In this document: positions 21,939-33,260 of the stretch, piece after piece
Position numbering within the stretch: the first letter of the stretch is position 1
How the letters are laid out: every line of letters begins with the position of its first letter
Source of the DNA: Echinarachnius parma
Lineage: Eukaryota; Echinodermata; Echinoidea; Clypeasteroida; Echinarachniidae
Direction of reading: 5' to 3'
NCBI GenBank assembly: GCA_037951105.1
Contig: JBAMJV010009021.1
Location: 1 to 64,000 of the forward strand
Length of the DNA stretch: 64,000 nucleotides
Program-made: the position numbers and the translations under genes
Notes under the pieces: model-generated
What the model saw: only the letters and a program-made list of their open reading frames with translations
Database searches by the model: none
What the model was told of the DNA's origin: nothing

Positions 21939-23889
21939 AGAATGGTCTCCCTCCGTTTTTGTCGCAGCACGATGAAACATGACCATTTTACAAAAATGCC
22001 TAAAAACGATCTTTTCGAGCAAATCGTCAGAACATAACTATTAGAGGAGTTGGCGCCTTTGAATGTTTGAAACCGATTGGCGCCCTAAGACCTGAACTAT
22101 TAATATGGATCACCATGATGATCATCCTCACAAACAATGTTAGTTAACATGCATGATACGATTAAGAATGTCATGTACAACGACGACCGATCGTTACAAA
22201 TCTATCTCTTAATTATCGACACACATTATATACAATATGTCCATCTTACCTCTCTAAAACCTCTGATATCTATATTATAGTTACGGTGAACCTTCAAGCC
22301 AGTGCACGCGTATACACTGCACGTTGTACACGAGTGGGTAATTGATATCAATAGTAAATAATGACAATACTATTATGATACAGTAGATGTATACGCATGG
22401 GTTGATCTATTGGTGCACGAAATTGCCCCCCGCGCGCTGCCGAACCGACACACTATGTGCCAAAATGAGTACAAAGTGCGCTAAAACAACAATTTATGCT
22501 AGCCAATATAACCATAACGGAAATTATTATAAGAAGAACGCGTACGTGTCTTTATTTATTAGTTTGCATGTACTTTGATTGTTAGCAGTTTTTCATGATT
22601 TTTTTTATTAAACACATCATAATTATCATCATCGGCAATACATTTAACAAAAAACAGTAAATTATAACATTTAAATGCATTGATTTATATTGGCTTTATT
22701 AAACAAGTTGTTGTTCTTAATTTTAACGTTAAATTATTCATAAAACTTTCGACGCGTTGATATTTTAATTTTTCTGTACCACCCTCCAAAAATGTTATCC
22801 GATATATTAGTTGTTCCAATTTAATAATTGATATAATAGAGGACTGATAAACCTACTCTATAAATACGCATTGATATTATCAAAACGTTTTGATTTGTTC
22901 ATTTTAAATTTTGTGTTGTTTCCATAATGTTGGTGTGAGTGTTACGGCGTCACCAGCTCGGAAATAAAAACTCGGAATCACCAACTCACACACATGTTGT
23001 TGGTAGCCTGGTAGGCATAGGCGTAGGAGGCGGGGGTGGGGGAGGGGGGGGGGGGCTTGGGGCTGTAGCCCCCCTGAGAAAAATGTTCCCCTACTCACAT
23101 TGTTGGCATACGGTACACGTATACGGACGAGTCGAGGGGGTAGTGAGGGGCTGCAGTCCTCTGCCCCCTCACCGAGAAAACGACAGCTAGTATTCGGGCA
23201 AAGGGAACATCATACTTTTCGGTAAAAAACACTATCAAATTTTATCCGGGCTACATTATTATCATCACGATTCGTGAAAAAACATGCTCATATACGCGCA
23301 GCTATAGTTACGTGCTCGAAGACAAAGATTCTAAGATAAACTGAAAGTCTAAGTTGGACTTAGAATTATGGCAGGTAACTTGTAGCCTTGATATCATATT
23401 CAGAAGCAAAAAAATATGAAACTATTTGAGACATTCACGAAATATGACATCAAGAAACTGAAACTAAATCTCCTCTTTTATAGAAAATATATTGATGATT
23501 TTTAATTCCATTTTATGTTCTGTTTTACAATTATTTTGTAGATTTTGTACATGGCAACTACTAGCTCTTTGTGAAACACCCCAAGGTTAAAATTCAGGCT
23601 AAAAGCCCCCACCACCACCGCCCCCCCCCCCCCCCCTCGAAAAAAAAATGTCTGAATACGCCGCGCAAGGCTTGAATCGGCGGCCGCCAATGAACTGTTG
23701 TTATTATTCACGACTATTGATTCTTTTTGCGTTATTATGATATACACGTGTGAATATAAAATGGCAATCATTATGAAAGTCTACCAGCCATGGTTAACTG
23801 CATGCCGCCCCTATACAATCTAACACCTTATTCTGCCATGCCTGCAATATAGACATTAATTATGAGGGCGCGATAGTAGTACACAATAC
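21939..23889. other. Intergenic DNA between SLC2A-like and methyltransferase genes
   Basis: No gene recognised. Contains a G-rich GGCGTAGGAGGCGGGGG segment near 23020-23055, a related C run near 23619-23637, and a fragment of the AAGTTGGACTTAGAATTATGG repeat near 23330-23365. Confidence 0.55.
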
Positions 23890-24338
23890 GGAGGCGCGAA
23901 TTCCTACCCTGTAGCACAACTTGAGTCCAGACTAAAAACCCAAAACTGTTTGAAACGGTCGCAGGCCATTGATTTGTCTTGATTATCAACGCAAATCCAG
24001 TCTCTGCAAAAGCATCCAAACAAAGTGTATCTTGACAGTCATTCAAGACATAGTATATTACCGGTCACCAGTAGTTAATTTTTGTTACAATCCTGGGTCA
24101 TCCAGGACATTATATTACTGGTGACCCGTTATACCGATGGATTGATTTGATAACGAAAATTAATCATTCGAATATCTCCCGTGGTAAAAGACACCCATCA
24201 ATGGGCTGGATATCCACAGGTGTGAAACGAAAATGTAACCGAAAATAAAATTGAAATTGAAATTGAAATAACTGGTAACTTCCGTCTATTTATCCCGGAC
24301 TAAAGTTGACATACCGCTAATGAGAATTCGAGCCAGAA
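23890..24338. mobile_element. Inverted-repeat MITE, GGACTAAAGTTGAGCCACTG family, copy 1
   Basis: Left end GCGAATTCCTACCCTGTAGC then CAACTTGAGTCCAGACT; right end inverse CCCGGACTAAAGTTGACATA then GAGAATTCGAGCC. The interior has ACCGGTCACCAGTAGTTAA and its inverse. Diverged from the copy at 24790-25286. A partial third end lies at 24390-24435. Confidence 0.7.
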
Positions 24339-24789
24339 TGCCAATGGCAGCTCGGACACTCTATCCGTCGGACAGCCTTAACGCTCACACCGGACTAAAG
24401 TTGTGCCACTGATGAGAATCGAGCCAGAATGTCCATTCATGCACCAAGGTGGGGGTGAAATACTATACACTATCTCGGTCATCATCACAGAATTCAATCG
24501 ATCAGATCATCAGACACACCCTATACAGGTACAGCGTGAGCGCTTCAATCGATCGTACTCTATTGTACGGACAGGGTGGTCCAGACAAATCGGCACGATA
24601 TACTTCCTAAAACATTTCAGAACTAGAATCTATTTACGGCACAGTTCGGGGCATGACGCGTGCCAAGGCTATACTTATATCGTATATGGGACAAATTGTT
24701 AAAACGGCTATGTTTATTGGGCGATATGAGGATATAGGGTTAAATGACATTGAAATCCAAGCAAACTGTTGCTTTGATATATAGACTCC

Positions 24790-25286
24790 AAGGCCCGAAT
24801 TTTCATCAGTGGCTCAACTTTAGTCCGGACTAAAAAGACAAAGACTACCGGTAACCAGTTAAACCATTTTGCACGTGCATACCCATTGATTTTTGCCATT
24901 TGCCACCAGAAATATTGTAATTGTTTCCTGTCATTATCCAGTCATTCCCTAAAGTTCTGCTTATGAATAAGGACGAAGGGCTGCTTGACATTTCAGTAAT
25001 AGTTTAACCGGTCACCAATAATATCATGTCCTGGATGATCAAGGACGCAATTTGGCTGATGACCGACTATACTATGACTTGAAATTCAAGCGGCCCATTG
25101 TTCTGATGCCTATAAGCAGAACTCAAGGGATTGGCTGGATAATTAAAGGAAACAATTATAATATATCCGGTGGCGAATAGCAACAATCAATGAGTCCACA
25201 GGTGCCAAGCGGTTTAACTGGTTACTGGTAGTCTATGTATTTTAAGGCCGGACTAAAGTTGAGCCACTGATGAGAATTCGGGCCAA
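24790..25286. mobile_element. Inverted-repeat MITE, GGACTAAAGTTGAGCCACTG family, copy 2
   Basis: Ends AAGGCCCGAATTTTCATCAG / TGATGAGAATTCGGGCC, with GTGGCTCAACTTTAGTCCGG and its inverse next inside. About 497 bp, non-coding. Confidence 0.82.
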
Positions 25287-25504
25287 TGAGATTATTAGGA
25301 ATAATCGGGCAAGAAGCAAGAAAACTATGGATCTTTGAAAATGTTGATGATGTCCATTTTTATTTATAGACGAGTTAAACCCCTAGGCCGAGTAGCAAAT
25401 ACACATATCGCGGGGCGGGCCGGGATGTAGCCCCCCCCCCCCCCCCCACCCCCGCCTCCCGCATCAAACTCGGATCGAACTCATAGGCGTGTCGGTACAT
25501 CAGT

Positions 25505-26108
25505 ATAGCCGAGACGAAGTGTGATCGCTAATTGGCTTTTCTTTCGACAAGTTAAAATATAATGAAAATAAATGTGGTAACACGTTCCCTTGCGATCACG
25601 GTGGAAACTGCTCATCGACCGTGGTCAGCTGCAAATAATATTTTTGTTTTTAATATTAAATTTCCCCTTTCAAAAGTAAAGCAGTCAATAATTTAGCAAT
25701 AGCAAAAACGCACAGATGTCATGAATTATTATATATTACACACTTTAATCATGTACAGTAACCACGCCTAGATTTTCATAATGAGTTATATAGATCTGCT
25801 GTAGATACTCGGGAACAAGAATTTTGTGAACTGAGTCCAGCAGCGAGATTCGTTTCCATCGGTTTCCAGCGCATTGACCAATCTTATTGGACAGTGCGCT
25901 TAATTAATTCGTAAAATTGACCCACCACTTCGAAGATGAGATGATACAGGGCGCATTCCAACGAAAGAATTCTATAGTTACGAAGAAAACAAAAGTATCT
26001 ACATCCTCCAGAAACTTAATAACGCGCCGTGACGTAGAATAGTGATAGATCGTTGCAAGCCGCATTATTATTAAGTATTTTGTCATCAACGAAGGACGGA
26101 AAGATATA
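25505..26108 (+). promoter_or_regulatory. Upstream region of methyltransferase copy A, shared with copies B and C
   Basis: Blocks here recur upstream of copies C (about 40235-40868) and B (about 32560-32980): GAAGTGTGATCGCT, TTTCAAAAGT, AGCAAAAACGCACAGATG. A 5' UTR-like segment just before the ATG, with CATCAAC then GGGAAAATAATGATG-type sequence, is also shared. It is probably the duplicated promoter and leader; no TATA box or initiator can be assigned. Confidence 0.6.
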
Positions 26109-26388
26109 ATGATGATACGACAGAAGCAGTCAAGAAAGTGTAACAATGACAGCGAACAAAAAGCCGACGGACAGACACCGCAACTCGAAGACTCGGGGCT
26201 GGTGCCGATATCCCAAGACCTGACCCACTACACAAGGGCCCTTGCTGCCTTTCGGGAACACTCGGATGTGGTCCCGGTCGTGGAACGCTGGATCGGGAAC
26301 GAGTTTTCCCGCCAAGTGGTCGACAGGTTGGCTGCTCGCTTTGAGGGCTGCGACAAGCTGAAGATACTTGGCGTTGGAAGCGGATCAG
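26109..26388 (+). CDS. HNMT-like A exon 1
   Basis: Residues 1-93: a variable polar N-terminus (about 20 residues), then LTHYTRALAAFREHSD and WIGNEFSRQVVDRLAARFEG, ending in motif I at GGATCAG|GTAACA, phase 1. Confidence 0.87.
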
Positions 26389-29171
26389 GTAACAAAGATC
26401 CTAGCCTTAAAGTCGAAAACCTTTGTGGCTGATAAATTATGATAGTCAAGTTTGAGTTTTTCGACGATTTATTCGTTTAATTTTTGCCCCAACGGGATAA
26501 AGCTGGTAGAGGGCGAAACCGGCAAAACGATGGAGAGCCATCAATTTGTTTGTTAAATAATAATTAAACAGTTCTATACAAAACGGTATCTTTGTTATTA
26601 TCAACGAGCCTTGAAATGATTGATATTAAACATGTGAAGTATTAACTATTGCTTGTTTGTTTTTTGCTTTTGAATATGTTTTATTCCAAGGCTACAAATG
26701 GCTTTCCATAATTGTTAGGTCCAACTTAGAGTTAAGTTCAATCTTTGTGGAGCTTAGTGATGTCATTAATATCATGAACCATTCAAAAGGTCTCTGAGAT
26801 CGTTCAATAGCATTTCTACTCGATTTCATGTCACTTGAATGCAACCAATCACATTCGAGAACATTCTTAGATTTGCCAGGTGGCAGCACAGTTACTATTT
26901 AATGGGCCGGTCATACTTGCGGTAGTGGACGTAGTTGAACGTAGTGGTGGCTAACGTTGTTGATTGTAGTTGAACGAAGTTGAACGTAGTTGAACGTACT
27001 AGCATCCGTATCGTACCGTAGTTGTCTGCAGTGGCGTAGCTACGGGGGGGGGGGGGCACGGGGGGGGGGCACGTGCCCCCCCAATAATTTCGAAAAAACA
27101 ATAGAAAACATAAGGGGCCATTTTTTGAAAAAACAAAGAAATACATAAGGTGTGCCCCCCCAATAATTTTCGTGCCCCCCCAATCAGTCCGACCACGCTA
27201 CGCCACTGGTTGTCTGTGATGCTTACTTGGTATTAACTCGGGAAAGCCGTGATCTTCGATTTAATTTTGAACATGTTCAAAAGAGCGGTACGTTAAAGGC
27301 ATCCGTAGTAATAACGTACTAAACCGAAGCTTAACGTAGTCTAACATAGTCTAACGAAGTCTAGCGTAGTCTCACGTACTTCGCTACGTACTTAAATGTA
27401 CTCTAGCGTACTCTAACGTACTTTACCGTGTACAAAACCAGCATCGACATTCTTGATCCAGACATGTTTGAGCAAAAAAATAGACAAATTTCACAGAACT
27501 GCTATGTTTGAAAAACAAGCGCACAATGGCCGTACCACACCACCGGCTGGCTGTTATACTCCGTGCGGGGTTGCTATTTACCGTAGTTTGACGTTCTTTA
27601 GCGTAGTCCAGCGTAGTGGCTACCGCAGTCTCTCGTACTCAAGCGTAGTCAGACGTACCACTCCGTACCTGTCCGTGATCAAGCTGTACCCACCCCTTGG
27701 TACCCACATTAGCGTAGTCTAGCGTAGTTTAATGCACTTAAACGTACTTATCCGTACCCTTATGTGGCCAACCACCGTACCTTAACGTAATTCAACGTAG
27801 TTCCACGTTGTTCAACTTAGTTTAACCTAGTTTAACGTACTTACACCACGTCTGACCCACATTAAGTTAACCTACGGATCACTACGTCCACTACCGTAAG
27901 TATGACCGGCCCTTAACTTTACAAGATGTTTGTATTTATATCACGCAGGTGAAATCGACCTGGATATGGCACTGACCATCGGCTCTCGTCTGAAGACAAA
28001 AATCCTCAACACCGTGGTCGATCCGGCCGCCGCCCAGCTGGACCTGTACCGTCAGCATCTGACGTCGATGAAGAAGCAGAAAACCGTCGACTGCGGCCTT
28101 GAGGATATCGAGTTCGATTACAGACAGCAGACGATCGAGGAGTTTCTCGATGACGAGATAAATCGTGACGTCAAATACCACTTCATTAGTTCCGTCGAGT
28201 CCATGTGTCACGTGACGAACTACGGTGACGTCATCCAGACTCTATGTCGAAGTTTAGAAGATGGAGGCGTGCTGCTCATTCAACTTGACTCGAGTAAGTA
28301 TTCCTTTTTAATACAGGAACATGATATACCGTAGTGTAGGTCAGATTCCTAAATCAGATGCGCAGTGTCATTTTGCAAAAGCCTACGCACGATGCGAAAT
28401 ACAGTACGCACAAGCCGGTGTCACACATGGGCCAATTATAAAGATAATTCGCCGTGACAACCCAGTGCGCAGAGGGAGCCAATGAGAAACATGTACGCAG
28501 AAAGTTTACGCGCGGCTATTTTATTATGCGCTTAAAAGACAATGGACTTTTCATCGATTATCTTGATAATTTAATGATCTTCGGGTAATAGTCATTTCGG
28601 GCCCACCTCGGTAATAGATTGACTATCACAAAAAGCCCATTCGTTAGTTGTATATATATAATCACACCAACAAAACAAAAACTATTAAAAAAAAAGTAAA
28701 ACATTAAAAATTAAATATTTACAATTATTAATCCTTTTCTCACCTTTTCTCATCCCTTTGTTACCATTTTGTGTAAACGATTGCTACTTTCTTCTGGTTG
28801 TTCTTTCAGAAAGAAGTAGTTGGACTTTGCCGATGGAAACCTTCACCCAGATAAAGGACAACACCGACATATATTCGGACCACATTCGGAAGTTCCTCGA
28901 CGAGCATCCGATCCCGTACGAGGTTTCCCGAATGGACGTTCGGGTGGATATGACGGGATGCGTGCCTTCCGATCCTCGACAACTGCGGGAAGAGGACAGT
29001 CTGGTCTTGGATGTCATCACCATGATGAAGGATTTCGCCAGTTCCGCTCCGCAGGACTTGTACCAGGGGGTTGTAGAGATGCTAAAATCGGGCAAATGCA
29101 CAGAAAAGAGAGACGATGAAAAAATCTTCTTCAGGGATTTCCGAGACAGTCTAGTTATCCAAAACGTTTAG
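26109..29171 (+). CDS. Histamine N-methyltransferase-like gene, copy A
   Basis: Class I SAM-dependent methyltransferase of the HNMT family, expected in the cytosol. Exons 26109-26388, 27949-28293 and 28810-29171, both introns phase 1, 328 residues (human HNMT 292). Motif I ILGVGSGSGEIDL crosses the first exon junction; TVVDPAAAQLDLYRQHL matches HNMT EVVEPSAEQIAKYKEL. The C-terminal KIFFRDFRDSLVIQNV matches KVLFNNTLSFIVIEA. From memory of human HNMT, the histamine-contact positions Glu28, Gln143 and Asn283 fall on Val, Glu and Asp, so the substrate may not be histamine. The first of two adjacent ATGs was taken as start. First of three tandem copies; intron 1 carries a 1-kb inverted-repeat element. 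Confidence 0.87.
26904..27912. mobile_element. 1-kb inverted-repeat element of CGTAGTNNAACGTA repeats
   Basis: Ends GGGCCGGTCATACTTGCGGT and ACCGTAAGTATGACCGGCCC, TTAA on both outer sides (26899-26902, 27913-27916). The interior is a degenerate array of CGTAGTTGAACGTAGT/CGTACTTAAACGTA words. A right half of the same element lies at 32028-32435. No transposase. Confidence 0.85.
27029..27208. mobile_element. hAT-type MITE with perfect 8-bp target duplication
   Basis: 180 bp, ends CAGTGGCGTAGC / GCTACGCCACTG, flanked on both sides by GTTGTCTG (27021-27028, 27209-27216). Interior G and C runs and AATAATTTCG words. It sits inside the element at 26904-27912 and so is younger. Confidence 0.92.
27949..28293 (+). 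CDS. HNMT-like A exon 2
   Basis: Residues 94-208, 345 nt, from CACGCAG to TCGA|GTAAGT. Carries GEIDLDMALTIGSRLKTKIL, the post-I strand with VVDPAAAQL, and the motif around YHFISSVESMCHV to GGVLLIQLDS. Confidence 0.9.
28294..28809. other. HNMT-like A intron 2
   Basis: AT-rich; a fragment with GCCGGTGTCACACATGGGCC (about 28411-28490) matches the MITE at 39958-40105. No coding signal. Confidence 0.6.
28810..29171 (+). CDS. HNMT-like A exon 3
   Basis: Residues 209-328, after TTCTTTCAG, to TAG. Includes IPYEVSRMDVRVDMTGCVPS and DFASSAPQDLYQGVVEML, the equivalent of the HNMT segment NFNATAPPDLRAEL. Confidence 0.9.
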
Positions 29172-30002
29172 ATAATTTTATTCGGTAATGGATTCGTTGC
29201 GTAAGGCTGCTCTTTCCCCGCTCTTTCCAAAAAACGCACACACGATTTGTATTATAGTTACGACAAATACTTTCGCCATTGTTAGTGTGCATTCGAGAGA
29301 ATTAAAGGGGCATAGTTGTTCGATGCTATGACGGGCAGGAAGTGCGATTTATCAGGCACTAACTTGGTAAAAATTGTCAAAAATGGGAACTTAACATGGT
29401 CTCACTAAAGACGTCCTAAAACAAAAATCACTCGACTAAAATTACTGTTCTTGGTATCATTTTTGTTTGTAAAGGATGCCTTATCCCGTGAATCAAGTCG
29501 GCATGTTTCTTTATTATGGCAAGTACCCCGTTCCGTGTTTTGGGCACCCTGTATAGTTACGCTAGTTGAGTACATCGCTCACTCACTTTCCGCCTGGTTC
29601 TTATGGCGTTTTAATGTTCTCTATGTACATTTTGTAGGTTATACAATATAGTTACTTTAAAGGTGAATATCAATTAGGATGCAACGACACGTATCAATTG
29701 TTTTTCTAGTCCAAGCATTATACATTTTATTGCTCCTCATATTTGCTTCTACTAGTTAAATAAAATAGAAAACAACTCCTTTGAATTCTTTTTACATTTC
29801 AAATTAAAAACAAATTTAATGATGCTTAATTTTGCCATCGTAACTATTACCATTGTAATTTAATATGATTTCTATTATTATCATTATTCTTGTTTTTAGT
29901 ATTATTATTATTATTATGATTATTAATATTATCATTATTATTGTATTATTATTATTATTAATATCATTACATTACATATTATCTTAATTACTATAATTAT
30001 TA

Positions 30003-30240
30003 TTATTATTATTATTATTTATTCGACCAAAAAGCATAAAACAATGTAAAATACAATACAACTATATGCACATAATACAAAAATGCACATAATACAAAAA
30101 TACAAGTTACAAGACTGAAGAAAATAGACAAAGAAAATAGTGTGGAGCAGTGTGTGGGCCAGGGTTCACAAAAGTAAAGTACATTTACTGTTGCCCTAGG
30201 GCATGTGAACCCTCACACACTGGCTCCAGAAGATGCAGCA
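30003..30240 (-). mobile_element. LINE 3' UTR fragment
   Basis: On the minus strand, a segment with GTGTGAGGGTTCACATGCCC and TGGGCCAC-type words runs into TTTTTGGTCGAATAAATAAT and an AAT-repeat tail, typical of CR1/L2-like 3' ends. No coding part remains. Confidence 0.6.
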
Positions 30241-31342
30241 TTACGGAACATAAATATCAATAAACGTATACGAAGATCTATCAACGTCCAAATTTAGCTA
30301 AATTATCTTAACCACATATGCATTGATGAAATGAATATATCAATTAATGTGGCTCATACTTATATGGATATACGGAAAATATAGGTTATACAAAGAAAAC
30401 ATGCACTGTATACATGTTTCGCGGTAATAAAGACATTGGACATTAGTATTACCGCTCCATCGACTAAAGCAATGTTGCATATTAAATAATTGCAACTTAA
30501 TAACCTTGGTGTAGCCAAAATGAGCCCACTGAACAGAGAGGATAGACAACTTTAAAAGGAATAAGTTAATAATGATTCTAACAATTAATGTGGCTCATAT
30601 TTATATGGATATAATATATGGATATAAGGAAAATATATTAAGTATGAGTAATATACAAAGTAAAGCCATGACCATAAATATTAATATCATCGTAATCGTT
30701 AGCATCGTTATTATAACTGCTATTAAAAAGGACGTAATAACTATATGATAACGTTATGCAACAACTGTCGCAGGGTTGATAAAATGTTTATTTCTGGGAT
30801 CTGATATGTTCCGCTAAGTGACAGGTGAAAATTCACGTTAACCAGTTCACTATACTAGATTTTGCAACCCCCATGCATGGAGTTAATACAGGACTCACCA
30901 TTGCATTGCAAGTTCCCGTAGGCAATGTGTTAACTGAATGTCATATTGCCGCCAAGTAATGGGCCGGTGTGCAAAGTGATATTTACTTATACTCCTGCTA
31001 AAAGTTTGTTCACAGTTGAAATAATCTCTGGGATTTGTTTTCCTCAAATTAAATAATAAATACACTGTTGGTCATAAAGTTGGAATGTTTTTTTTTTAGA
31101 TCCAACTTCATTCTTTTTCCTGTTTTTTTGCGCCTAATAAACTATTTTAGACTAAATATAACGATTTTATAATGTTTCCAAACTAATGTACAATACGTGG
31201 TTGCATGAATTTTCATAAATTAATGTAACCTTTTGTTTTGAGCTTTGAAAGGCAGGACATTTGATATTTGGCCCCTTTCTCTCTCCAAAGCGTATGTCGA
31301 ACAAGTCATCATTATGTGTTATTTCTCAGAGTTGGCTGTACA

Positions 31343-31506
<164 letters not shown>

Positions 31507-31623
31507 CGTGTGTGTGTGTTGGTGTGTGGGTGTGTGTGTGTATATTTTGCGTCGGTGACTTGCCTTTTCCAGCTGCTAAACACTCATGTCTTAGGTAGAA
31601 ATTAACCAAATGTACAGTAAAAT

Positions 31624-32027
31624 TAGGGTTCTAGGACTACTACCCCCTGGACAAACACCCCCCGGACGATTACCCCCCCGGACAACTACCCCCCCCCCCC
31701 CCCCTAGGACAATTACCCCCCGGACAACTACCACCCGGACAATTACCCCCCTAGGACAATTACCCCCCAAGACAATTACCCCCAAGACAACTACCCCCCA
31801 AGACAACTACCCCCAAGACAACTACCCCCTAGGACAATTACCCCCCGGACAACTACCACCCGGACAATTACCCCCCTAGGACAATTACCCCCAAGACAAT
31901 TACCCCCCAAGACTACTACCCCCAAGACAACTACCCCCCGGATAATTACCCCCGGACGATTACCCCCCAGACAATTACCCCCCGGACAACTACCCCCCGG
32001 AATATTACCCCCGAAAACAACTACTTC
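31624..32027. repeat. GGACAACTACCCCC minisatellite, array 1
   Basis: About 26 units of 14-17 bp, alternating GGACAACTACCCCC, GGACAATTACCCCC and AAGACAACTACCCCC forms. It begins with AGGGTTCTAGGACTACTA, shared with array 2 (41226). It ends directly against the broken inverted-repeat element at 32028. Confidence 0.92.
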
Positions 32028-32435
32028 GTTACGTACTTAAATGTACTCTAGCGTACTCTAACGTACTTTACCGTGCACAAAACCAGCATCGACAGTCTTG
32101 ATCGAGACATGTTTAAGCAAACAAATAAGACAAATTTTACGAGTTTATTGATAAATAAACCCTATTGACGTTGTTTAGCGTAGTCTAGCGTAGTTGCTTC
32201 CGTAGTCTACCGTACTCAAGCGTAGTCAGACGTACCACTCCGTACCTGTCCGTGAGCGAGCTGCACCCGCATTACCGAAGTCTAGCGTAGTGTAGCGTAG
32301 TTTATGGTACTTAAACGTACTTATCTGTACTCTTCTGTGGCTCATCACCGTACCTTTTCGCATTTTATCGTAGTTTGACCCACATTTAATTACCCTACGG
32401 ATCACTACGTCCACTACCGTAAGTATGACCGGCCC
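32028..32435. mobile_element. Right half of the CGTAGT inverted-repeat element
   Basis: Matches 27380-27912 (ACGTACTTAAATGTACTC... to AGTATGACCGGCCC) and ends at the same terminus. The left half is missing and replaced by the minisatellite. Lies about 550 bp upstream of copy B. Confidence 0.85.
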
Positions 32436-32980
32436 AAAAAAGTCTGACTTTTAGTTTTGAAATGCCAGAGGGGTGTGAAATAGTACACGATTATCCAAAA
32501 AAGTCTATCACTCAAGCATGCTGTCTGGCAGTGATATCAGAACGACAGCTTTCTTTCCACCGGTTCATATAAATTTAATGATTATCCTACTTTCAAAATG
32601 ATTTTGCGATAACAAAAAACACACAGATGGCATGCATATAATATTACCCACTTCAACCCTTATGTCTAGTTCCCACGCTCAAATCGTTACACATGGATGT
32701 ACAGTTACTAATGAAAATTGCTTTCGATTCACATAAGATATTCATATTGTAATGACATTGGCCTTTATAATGGTTAATGTCATGGGTTATTTGTTTGTGA
32801 CTTTAAGATACGGAAATGTGTTACACTATACACACCATTTCCAGTCGTACATTTAGAGGATAAACATGCACTTTTACAAATTCAAGTACCTTACGAAATT
32901 AACTATAATAGTCTATACAACAACTTTCTAAATCACGCGCCGTAACAAAAATCACATTATCAACAAACGGTGGGAAAATA

Positions 32981-33260
32981 ATGATGATGCACCAACAGCA
33001 TTCAACAAAGTGTAACGATGACAACGACAAGAAAGCCGACGGACAGACGCCGCAACTCGAAGACTCGCGGCTGGTGCCGATATCCCAAGACCTGACCCAC
33101 TACGCAAGGGCCGGTGTTGTCTTTCGGGATCACTCAGACTGGCTCCCGGTCCTGGACCGTTGGATCGGGAACGAGTTTTCCCGCCAAGTGGTCGACAAAT
33201 TGGCGGCTCGTTTTGAGGGCTGCGAGAAGCTGAATATACTAGGCGTTGGAAGCGGATCAG
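32981..33260 (+). CDS. HNMT-like B exon 1
   Basis: 280 nt. Three consecutive ATGs at 32981; the first is aligned with the starts of copies A and C. Ends in motif I at GGATCAG|GTAATA. Confidence 0.87.

Larger units (their letters stand above)
26389..27948. other. HNMT-like A intron 1
   Basis: Contains a fragment of the AAGTTGGACCTAAC repeat (26690-26780) and the nested elements at 26904-27912 and 27029-27208. No exon. Confidence 0.75.

Noticed and set aside
31624..32027. CRISPR-like array of regular short repeats
   Set aside because: Units are contiguous 14-17-bp repeats without unique spacers, in a eukaryotic context; they are minisatellites (same for 41226-41915 and 42960-43460).
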